Shown piece by piece: positions 8,757 to 15,563 of a stretch of DNA of 58,214 bases. The number at the start of each line of letters is the position of its first letter. The stretch's first letter is position 1. This DNA comes from Candidatus Amarolinea dominans (lineage in GTDB: Bacteria > Chloroflexota > Anaerolineae > SSC4 > Amarolineaceae), in assembly GCA_016719785.1 (NCBI GenBank), contig JADJYJ010000024.1:1-58214 (forward strand), read 5' to 3'. The position numbers were made by a program, and so were the translations under genes. Below the pieces are notes generated by a model. It was not told the DNA's origin and did not search any database. It saw only the letters and a program-made list of their open reading frames with translations.

Positions 8757-10824
8757 ATGCCATCCGGTCCATCAACTCGCTTTCTCGACTTCGATCTGGA
8801 AATTGGCTTCGGCGCAGACCGCGCCTATCCCGTCACCGTGCTCTATTCACCGGCAGGCGAGGCGCGCGGCGTCATGCGCTTCCCGGCCGATGATCGGACG
8901 CTCACCAGTGTCCTGGCGAATCTGCGCACCGCGCTGCGCGATTCCGACCATCAGCGACGTGCGGCGCCCAGCCCCGGTCAGCGGGCCGTGCGAGAATTCG
9001 GCCAGGCCCTCTTCGATGCGCTTTTCACCGGCGAGGTGCGCAGCCGCTATGATGTCAGCCAACAGCAGGCGGCCGACGCGGATGTGGGCCTGCGCCTGCG
9101 CCTGCGCATCCGACCGCCCGAACTGGCCGTGTTGCCCTGGGAGTACCTGTACGACGCCCGCGAGGGCGACTACCTCTGCCTGTCACGCAACACGCCGATC
9201 ATTCGCTACCCGGAACTGCCACAAGCCGTGCAGCCCCTGCCCGTGGTCAAGCCACTGCGCATCCTGGGCGTGGTCGCCGCGCCCCGCGACCTGCCTGCCC
9301 TGGACGTGGGCCAGGAACAGGCGCGCATCGGCCGCGCGCTGGCGTCCCTGCAGGCCGGCGGGCAGGTACACCTGACCTGGCTTGCCGAATCCACGGTGCG
9401 CGCCTTGCAGCAGGCGCTGCGCGCAGGCCCGTGGCACATCTTTCATTTTGTGGGACATGGCGGCTTCGACAGCGCCAGTGACGAGGGCTTCGTGGTGTTG
9501 ACCAACGATAGCGGGCAGTCACAGCCGCTGTTCGCCACACAACTGGCGCGGCTGCTGGCCGACCAGCGCAGCCTGCGCCTGGTGCTTCTCAACGCCTGCG
9601 AAGGGTCGGTCAGCAGCGAACACGACATCTTCTCCAGCGTGGCCGCCATCCTGACGCGGCGGGGAATGCCGGCCGTGCTGGCGATGCAGGATGTCATCAC
9701 AGACCAGGCCGCGCTGGAATTTGCCCGCGCCTTCTACGAAGCCGTGGCCGATGGGCTGCCCGTGGAGGCCGCGGTCAGCGAGGGCCGCAAGACGGTGAGC
9801 CTGGTGGTGGGCAACACGGTGGAATGGGGCACCCCGGTCCTGACCATGCGCGCGCCCGAAGGGACGCTGTTCGCTGTCAACGCAGGGCCGGTGACGGTGA
9901 CATCGCCCGTCGAGGCCGAAAAACGGGGCAGTGCGGAGGATGTTCTCCCTGCGCTGCAGGCGCCGCGACCTGGCCCCATTGCAGCCCACTGGTTGGAAAT
10001 GGTGGCGCCCCGCAGCCATACCGCCGCGGCGCCGGCCCGCATCGCGTTCGACTGGGTGGAGATTCCCGCGGGACCGTTCTGGATGGGGAGCGACAAGCAG
10101 AAGGACGCTGAGGCCTCGGAATATGAGCTACCGCAGCACACGGTGACCTTGGGCGCGTATCGAATCAGCCGGGCGCCGGTGATGGTGGCGCAGTTTGCGG
10201 TCTTTGTGCAGGCAACGGGCTACGTGACGACGGCGGAGAAGGAAGGGTGGAGTCACGTGTGGACCGGATCGAAGTGGAAGCAGGTGAAGGATGCGTCATG
10301 GCGAGCGCCGCGCATGCCTGGCAGTGACGTGGAGCAAAAAGGGCAGCATCCGGTGACGTGCGTGAGTTGGATGGATGCGTTGGCGTTTTGCGCCTGGGCA
10401 GGGGTGCAGATTCCAAGCGAGGCGGAATGGGAGAAGGCGGCGCGCGGCGCGGATGGGCGGATTTACCCGTGGGGGAAACGAGGCGCCAGACGGGCGCCGC
10501 TGCAACTTCGGCGTGGACGGCGGCGACACGACGGCGGTGGGGAGTTACCCAATGGGAGCGAGCGCCTATGGGGTGTTGGACATGGCGGGGAACGTGTGGG
10601 AATGGACGCGCAGTGCGTGGGGACAACAATGGGACAAGCCAGATTTTGTCTATCCGTACAACGCACGCGATGGCCGCGAGGAATTGAGCAGAACAGATCT
10701 GCGTCGAGTCCTGCGGGGCGGGAGCTGGCACAATGGAAGCAACAACGTACGCTCCGCGCTCCGCTACCGCGGCAGCCCCGGCAGCCGCAGTTGCGATGTC
10801 GGTTTTCGGGTGACATTATCGTGA
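8757..10824 (+). CDS. CHAT-domain protein with C-terminal FGE-sulfatase domain (frameshifted)
   Basis: The N-terminal 380 residues form a CHAT (caspase-HetF-associated with TPRs) domain. The probable catalytic His is in HFVGHGGF and the Cys in LLNACEGS, and both are intact. After a linker, an FGE-sulfatase/C-type-lectin-fold domain starts at about residue 430 (IPAGPFWMGSD) and reaches YPWG. There the frame breaks: five G at about 10470-10474 where four would keep homology. Read straight on, the frame ends at 10859 with unrelated residues. In the corrected frame the domain continues (SYPMGASAYG, MAGNVWEW, LRGGSW, GFRVTLS) and stops at 10824. The Cys pair of true formylglycine-generating enzymes is absent, so this is probably a binding domain. 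ATG 8757 has GAGG upstream. It is the first gene of a two-gene operon. The indel may be a sequencing error or a real inactivation. Confidence 0.85.
10707..10821 (+). other. candidate DGR variable region of CHAT-FGE gene
   Basis: The 3' end of the corrected reading frame (LRGGSW...NNVRSA...GFRV) has the layout of FGE-type DGR variable regions. From the CGC codon at about 10761 it aligns codon by codon without gaps to the template repeat at 14391. Most, but not all, differences fall on template adenines: about 13 at A and 7 or more at other bases. Shared ancestry of the lectin fold could explain part of this. Confidence 0.45.
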
Positions 10825-10855
10825 ATGAATCCCGAATCCGAATTGGCGAGGCGCG

Positions 10856-13800
10856 ATGATGACATCATTCAATACTGCCGCTGTTCGTGAGCTGTTGCTC
10901 ACGGCCTTGAGCGATGAGGATCTGACGACCCTCTGCTTCGACCACTTTCGCCCGGTCCACGACGATTTCACCGCCGGTCAGTCGCGCTCGCAGCGCGTGC
11001 GTCTGCTCGTGGAATACTGCGAACGCCGGAATGCGCAAGAACTCCTGCTGGCACGGGTGAAAGAGACCGCCCCGGCGCGCTTCGTCGAATACGAGGAGCG
11101 CACGCGCAATACCACCATGATCCTCGATACGCTGCTGAACCACGGGCTTGACGCCGGCCTCGAAACGTTGACCGGCCGGCCCGCAGCGCTCGACCAGGCC
11201 GTCGCCAACCTGCGCGGCCGAGAGAAGGAAACGCGCCAGGCGCGGCTGCGCGATCTCCTCGCGGACGCGGCCGACCGGGCGCGGGCGGAGTTCAAAGGCG
11301 AGGTGGATGCGACCGGCGCCCCGCTGAGCCAACTGCTCGACCAACCGCCGTTCCTGCTGCGCGTGGCCGAGATTCTGCTGCTTGGCGAACGACCCGATAT
11401 GCCACAATTGCGCACGGAGTTCGGGCCACGCATGGGTGAAGAGCGCTGGGCGGCCAGCCAACGACCGTTGTTGCGCTTCTTGCAGGAGTTGGATCGGAGC
11501 CTGCTCCTGGATGACGTGTGGGGCTTGACCCTGCGTGAGTTCCGCGCGGAGGCTTATCTGGCCAGCATTGACCGCAACACGCTGGCCTTGCACAGCGCCC
11601 TGGCCCGGATCAGCGAGCAGATGGCTGTCCTGCCCGACGGCATCGCGCAGGCGGTCGCCCGGCGTTTGCATCCCCTTGACTTGGCCGACCTGGAGAAGTC
11701 CTACCTGCGCGGGGTGTACGCGGATTGCAGCGACGTGCCCCTGGCGAGCGGCAGTACACCGCCCGACGCCGCGCAGAACCGGCGGCCGCGGCTGCAGAAG
11801 ATCTACGTGGATCTTGACACCACGACGCCGCCAGAGTTGGACCGAGTTTATGCGCGCTTGGGGATCAGCGCGGCCGATCGCGCCCAGGCGGAAGCCGTGC
11901 TGCGCCAGGCCGTCCGTGAGACGCCGGGAGAGGCGATCCCAGTCCGCGCTGGACGCAGCAAAGAGAGTCTAACCGTCGAAGCGCTGCGGGCGCTTGCTGG
12001 CGAGCGCAGCCAGGGCGAAGGCGAACGCGCTAAGGAAGTAGAAAAGCAGCTAGGGGTTGCGGAAGGAAAGCTGCGTTCCGCCCTGACCAGCCTGAGTGCA
12101 CTGGAGGCGATCGGCCAGCACCGGCAGTTCGTCATCCTGGGCGACCCGGGCAGCGGCAAGAGCACGCTGACCCGCCGCCTGGCCGCGGCGCTGGCGGCCG
12201 CGGCGCGTGACGACCTGGCGGAGAGCGAGCGCGATTGGGCCACGTCGTTGGCGGGGGCTTTCCATCACTGGCTGCTGCCGGTGCGCATCGTCTTGAGCCG
12301 CTGGGCTTCCCATCTGCCCAAGGAGGATGTGGGCTGCGCAGATGACCTGATCGCCGAATGTATGCGCCTGCTCAAGGCCAGCGGCAGCGTCGACGAATCT
12401 CGTCAACGCGAGCAGTTCGTGGCCCGTCTGACGGCCGAACCGCCGACGGTGCTGCTGCTTCTCGACGGCCTCGATGAGGTCGCGGACGTGGACCGGCGCC
12501 GGCGCCTGCTGGCCGCGGTGCAGCACTTTGCGACGAGCTACGCGCAGGTTCCCCTGATTGTGACCTGCCGGCAGCGCCCCTACCGCGAGGGAGAGCATTA
12601 CCGCCTGCCGCTGCAGGATGTTGAATTGGCGCCGCTCAGCCGGCCCGCAGCCGGCGAGTTCTTGCAGCGCTGGCACGATGAGCTGACCTGGGCCGGCTTC
12701 TATCAGCCGATGGCCGCGACCAGCGCACAACGCCGGCTGTTGGAGGCGATTGACGACCCGGAGCGGGGGGAACTGCGTGAGATGGCGGGCACGCCACTGC
12801 TGCTGACGATGATGGCGCGCGTGAACTACGAGCGCGGCCTGCCGGAAAGCCAGGCGGCCTTGTATGAGAGATATGTCCAGATGCTCCTGTGGGAGTGGGA
12901 GCACACGAAGCTGGACGACCAGGGGCAGCCGACGGGACTGGAGATTCTCCTGCGGCAGGCCGGGGTTTCGACGGTGAGCCTGGAGCGCGCGCTGAACAAG
13001 CTGGCGTACACGGTGCACGGCGCGGAAGGGCAGCGCAGTGTGGTGGACATCCGACGGGCCACCATCCGGGAGGCGTTGGAGGAAATCCATACGGGCGACG
13101 ACGCGACCAAGGCAGCGTGGGCGGTGAGCGTGTTGAAGCTGATGGACGACCGCTCCGGGCTGATCTATGCCGTGGAACAGAATCGGCTTTACCGGTTTTC
13201 TCACCGTACCTTCCAGGAGTACCTGGCCGCGCGCTGGCTGGCGACGGGTGACTTCGTGCGTAAGTTCAGGGAGAAGATGGACCAGGAGCAGTGGCAGGAG
13301 GCGATCTTCCTGGCCCTGGGCTACCAGGTGTCGGTGTTGGGCCGCTACGACGACGCGCTCGAGGTGATTGACGAACTGCTGCCGGCTACGCCCACCAGCG
13401 CGGTTGACTGGCAGCGGGTCTTGGTTTTAGGTGAGGCCTACACGCGGCTGCGGGGGCCGAAGTGGGTGAAGGAGGCCGAGAAGGAGAAGCTGCGCAAGCG
13501 GGTGATGGCCGATGTGCCGGCGCGGCTGACGCTGGCGATGCACACGGCCAGCCTATCTGCGCGGCAGCGGCTGGACGCCGGTCTGCTATTGGACGCCCTG
13601 GGGGTCGAGCCGCCGGGGCTGGACGAGTTCGTGGCGGCGCCGGGGTGGGGTTTCGCCATCGGTCGGTATCCGGTGACGAACAAGCAGTACCGGCGGTTCA
13701 TGGAGGCCGGCGGCTATGCGGCGGAGAACGAGGCGAGGTGGTGGGGCAAGGAAGGTCAGAAGGACAAGCGCCAGTACAAATGGACGGAGCCTCGCTTGTG

Positions 13801-14314
13801 GGACGATTCCCGCTTCAACCACGACACGCAGCCGGTGGTCAGCGTGAGCTGGCACGAAGCCAGCGCGTACGGCGCCTGGCTGACTGAGCACCTGCGCGGC
13901 CGGGGTGTGATCAGCGGCGAGCAGGTCGTGCGCCTGCCGACGCAGGCCGAATGGGAGCAGGCGGCGCGTTCGACGGACGGTCGTGCCTATCCCTGGGGTA
14001 GCGGCTTCGATCCGGCCAGGGCTAACACAGAGGAAAGCGGCCTACAGCAGACCACGCCGGTTTGGATGTACCCTGACGGCAGGACGCCAGAGGGCCTGTG
14101 GGACCTGGCCGGCAATGTGTGGGAGTGGACGAGCGCCGTGAACGAGAATGGCTATCCGTGGCTCAAGGGTGGAGCGTACTGGAACAATGCCAGCCATGTC
14201 GGTTCGGCTGCCCGCCCCGACGGCAGCGTGTGGTTCAGGCACTCCAATGGGGGTGTGCGGGTGGTAGTCGTCCCCGTCTCTCGTCTGGGGCCAGTTCTGG
14301 TTTCTGGCTTCTGA
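10856..14314 (+). CDS. EAD1-like / NACHT NTPase / FGE-sulfatase protein
   Basis: A 1152-residue protein. Residues 1-90 resemble effector-associated domain 1 (EAD1), a Death-like adaptor described in bacterial conflict systems (LLLTALSDEDLTTLCFDHF). An unassigned helical region is followed by a STAND-type NACHT NTPase: Walker A GDPGSGKST near 428 and Walker B LLLLDGLDEV near 533, with FSHRTFQEYLAARW near 780 in the NACHT-associated helical part. Residues from about 920 (GFAIGRYPVTNKQYRRF) to the end form an FGE-sulfatase/C-type-lectin-fold domain with YPWGS, LAGNVWEW and LKGGAYW, lacking the catalytic Cys pair. The DGR-like variable segment begins at residue 1115. It starts 32 nt after the corrected end of the CHAT gene. 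The likely role is a sensor/scaffold that oligomerises when the lectin domain binds its target and recruits effectors through EAD1. Confidence 0.85.
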   Translation: MMTSFNTAAVRELLLTALSDEDLTTLCFDHFRPVHDDFTAGQSRSQRVRLLVEYCERRNAQELLLARVKETAPARFVEYEERTRNTTMILDTLLNHGLDAGLETLTGRPAALDQAVANLRGREKETRQARLRDLLADAADRARAEFKGEVDATGAPLSQLLDQPPFLLRVAEILLLGERPDMPQLRTEFGPRMGEERWAASQRPLLRFLQELDRSLLLDDVWGLTLREFRAEAYLASIDRNTLALHSALARISEQMAVLPDGIAQAVARRLHPLDLADLEKSYLRGVYADCSDVPLASGSTPPDAAQNRRPRLQKIYVDLDTTTPPELDRVYARLGISAADRAQAEAVLRQAVRETPGEAIPVRAGRSKESLTVEALRALAGERSQGEGERAKEVEKQLGVAEGKLRSALTSLSALEAIGQHRQFVILGDPGSGKSTLTRRLAAALAAAARDDLAESERDWATSLAGAFHHWLLPVRIVLSRWASHLPKEDVGCADDLIAECMRLLKASGSVDESRQREQFVARLTAEPPTVLLLLDGLDEVADVDRRRRLLAAVQHFATSYAQVPLIVTCRQRPYREGEHYRLPLQDVELAPLSRPAAGEFLQRWHDELTWAGFYQPMAATSAQRRLLEAIDDPERGELREMAGTPLLLTMMARVNYERGLPESQAALYERYVQMLLWEWEHTKLDDQGQPTGLEILLRQAGVSTVSLERALNKLAYTVHGAEGQRSVVDIRRATIREALEEIHTGDDATKAAWAVSVLKLMDDRSGLIYAVEQNRLYRFSHRTFQEYLAARWLATGDFVRKFREKMDQEQWQEAIFLALGYQVSVLGRYDDALEVIDELLPATPTSAVDWQRVLVLGEAYTRLRGPKWVKEAEKEKLRKRVMADVPARLTLAMHTASLSARQRLDAGLLLDALGVEPPGLDEFVAAPGWGFAIGRYPVTNKQYRRFMEAGGYAAENEARWWGKEGQKDKRQYKWTEPRLWDDSRFNHDTQPVVSVSWHEASAYGAWLTEHLRGRGVISGEQVVRLPTQAEWEQAARSTDGRAYPWGSGFDPARANTEESGLQQTTPVWMYPDGRTPEGLWDLAGNVWEWTSAVNENGYPWLKGGAYWNNASHVGSAARPDGSVWFRHSNGGVRVVVVPVSRLGPVLVSGF
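14198..14282 (+). other. DGR variable region (VR) of the NACHT-FGE gene
   Basis: Aligns without gaps, at a constant offset of 193 bp, to the template repeat at 14391-14475. The first 18 bp are identical and so are 22 bp at 14252-14273. Between them 17 of 36 positions differ, 12 of these at template A. Two further differences at 14274 and 14277 are also at template A. The segment encodes residues from V1115, replacing template codons such as AAC with CCC, GGC, AGC, TTC and CAC. Confidence 0.85.
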
Positions 14315-14360
14315 ATTCTGGATTCTGCCACTCGGATTATCTTTCTTTCACTTTGGCAAT

Positions 14361-14378
14361 CAAGGGGCATGCCCCTTG
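14361..14378. repeat. 18-bp perfect palindrome before the TR
   Basis: CAAGGGGCATGCCCCTTG is its own reverse complement. It lies between the NACHT-FGE stop and the template repeat. It could be a terminator stem without a T-run, or a structural element of the retroelement; neither can be decided from sequence. Confidence 0.8.
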
Positions 14379-14390
14379 TTGTAGGGCCGG

Positions 14391-14475
14391 GTCGGTTCGG
14401 CTGCCCGCAACGACAACAACCCGAGGAACAGGAACGACAACAACGGTGTGCGGGTGGTAGTCGTCCACGACTCTC
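14391..14475 (+). other. DGR template repeat (TR)
   Basis: Non-coding copy of the NACHT-FGE 3' end, lying 77 bp behind its stop codon. The core (14409-14444) is rich in AAC triplets and reads R-N-D-N-N-P-R-N-R-N-D-N-N in the frame matching the VR. Over 85 aligned bases, 14 of 21 template adenines differ from the VR but only 5 of 64 other bases do. This adenine bias is the hallmark of DGR mutagenic retrohoming. Right of 14475 the TR and VR diverge, as expected for IMH*/IMH ends. Left of 14391 they also diverge, so this TR may be truncated. Confidence 0.82.
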
Positions 14476-14651
14476 CTGACTGCGTCACGTCCCCGCCAGC
14501 AATGGGCGGCGCCGCCTGGCGTCGTCGCCCCGGTGCGGAAACGAGAGACGGCGCGATCCGGTCCTGGCCGCAGTCGGCACAGCGGCTGCGGGCAACTAGC
14601 GTCGAGGCCCGACCCCTGCGTCTGCAACACGGCGCTTGGGTCGGGCCGTTC

Positions 14652-14723
14652 TTATGGCTTCTTCATCCAGCTCCCCATCAGTCTGCCAACCTCGGCGGTC
14701 AAGCCGCTCACGTGCCGATACTG
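14652..14723 (-). pseudogene. Avd-like accessory gene, C-terminal remnant
   Basis: The last 23 codons before a TAA on the minus strand end in LTAEVGRLMGSWMKKP. This matches the C-terminal helix of DGR accessory variability determinant (Avd, four-helix bundle) proteins, compared from memory with IAEVGRILGSW in the Bordetella phage protein. Homology stops at 14723, and the repeat element at 14730-14779 begins six bases further on, so the gene was probably truncated there. Avd normally binds the reverse transcriptase and template RNA. No reverse transcriptase is found in the window. Confidence 0.65.
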
Positions 14724-14729
14724 ACCGTC

Positions 14730-14779
14730 GCTGACTGGAAGTCGCGGCAACGCGTACGAAGTCCACCCTGCGGTGGACT
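14730..14779 (-). repeat. R1 repeat, copy 1
   Basis: About 50 bp. In minus orientation it reads AGTCCACC-hairpin-GGTGGACT followed by TTCGTACGCGTTGCCGCG and CGACTTCCAGTC. Related copies lie at 18198-18246 and 21593-21642. It directly abuts the Avd remnant. Confidence 0.8.
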
Positions 14780-14787
14780 ATGGACTA

Positions 14788-14836
14788 CGTCTGGCCCGCC
14801 TCCAACGTTAAATGCGCCTCGATGCCCTTGACGCAA
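14788..14836 (+). repeat. 49-bp exact direct repeat, copy 1
   Basis: Identical over 49 bp to 18245-18293, in the same orientation. The two copies bracket the toxin-antitoxin pair and the beta-helix gene (about 3.46 kb). Each lies next to an R1 repeat. Confidence 0.95.
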
Positions 14837-14845
14837 TATAACATA

Positions 14846-14874
14846 TTGTGATCGCTGCACGGTTATGGTACAAT
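14846..14874 (+). promoter_or_regulatory. promoter of the toxin-antitoxin operon
   Basis: TTGTGA (14846-14851), 17-nt spacer, TACAAT (14869-14874). Transcription near 14881 fits antitoxin starts at 14892 or 14916 and excludes the frame-open start at 14865. Confidence 0.55.
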
Positions 14875-14915
14875 CCGTTCACCATGTCACGATGACCACA
14901 CTAAGGGGGGGCCGG

Positions 14916-15197
14916 ATGACAGCATTATCTCTTTCGGAACTGGGCCGGCGGACAACGGACGTGAAACGCTTGCTGGCTGAATCACCCGTCGTCGTGACTG
15001 ACAATGGTCATAACATCGGGGCTTTGATCGGGCTTGATCTCTGGGCGCGCCTACAGGAATGGCTTGAGGATGAAGAAGACAACCGAGCAGCCGATGCCAT
15101 GATGGTACACATTAAGGCGGGCGAAGAGACGTACTCGCATGAGGAAGTGTGGGCGCGTATTGACGCGCTAGAGGCGGCTGGTGCGTTACCGGACTAG
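14916..15197 (+). CDS. Phd/YefM-like antitoxin
   Basis: A 93-residue acidic protein of the Phd/YefM antitoxin type. The N-terminus (LSLSELGRRTTDVKRLL, SPVVVTDNG) matches the DNA-binding fold, and the acidic C-terminal tail would wrap the toxin. ATG 14916 follows a strong purine run (AAGGGGGGG); ATG 14892 is an alternative. It overlaps the toxin gene by 17 bp. In such pairs antitoxin and complex repress their own promoter. Confidence 0.8.
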   Translation: MTALSLSELGRRTTDVKRLLAESPVVVTDNGHNIGALIGLDLWARLQEWLEDEEDNRAADAMMVHIKAGEETYSHEEVWARIDALEAAGALPD

Positions 15198-15462
15198 ATA
15201 CTCCAAAGAAGCGGATCATAGCTTGTTGCGCGTGCCTGGCAACTATCGTCAGCGGTTTAGACGTATCATCTCGGAGTTGGCCGATGATCCCGAACCAACT
15301 TATTCTGAAGCCTTACGCGGCCATCCCAATCGGCGCAAAATCAAAGTTGACGGCTGGCGCCTGATCTACCAGGTCGAACCTGATACGCAGACGCTCTGGA
15401 TTTTGCGGATCAGACTGAAGACAGGCCCGGAAACCTACGAGGGCCTGGACGCGCTAATGTAG
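15181..15462 (+). CDS. RelE/ParE-superfamily toxin
   Basis: A 93-residue basic protein with the RelE/ParE plan: an N-terminal helix pair (YRQRFRRIISELADDP), a central basic strand (RRKIKVDGWRLIYQV) and a C-terminal strand (LWILRIRLK). It starts at GTG 15181 inside the antitoxin 3' end with GAGGCGG upstream. Whether it cleaves mRNA (RelE) or poisons gyrase (ParE) cannot be told from sequence. It pairs with the preceding gene. Confidence 0.8.
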   Translation: MRYRTRYSKEADHSLLRVPGNYRQRFRRIISELADDPEPTYSEALRGHPNRRKIKVDGWRLIYQVEPDTQTLWILRIRLKTGPETYEGLDALM

Positions 15463-15563
15463 TGACGGACGTCGGTCACGCCAGCCATACGGCTCGACAG
15501 AACACCGGCGCACCTTGCCAGGGCATCTCTCGGATTCCATTCTCGCTGGAAGGAGCACAGAAC

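Noticed and set aside
10015..10824. FGE domains as real formylglycine-generating enzymes
   Set aside because: The Cys pair in the WHC...YC region is absent and no sulfatase gene is nearby; a binding role fits better.
14448..14831. plus-strand open frame covering TR and Avd remnant
   Set aside because: Composition typical of chance GC-rich frames; its first residues simply read the TR in the VR frame.
14315..14860. search for a reverse transcriptase between VR and the toxin-antitoxin pair
   Set aside because: No frame encodes RT motifs such as YxDD; the stretch is only about 550 bp and holds TR, palindromes, the Avd remnant and repeats.
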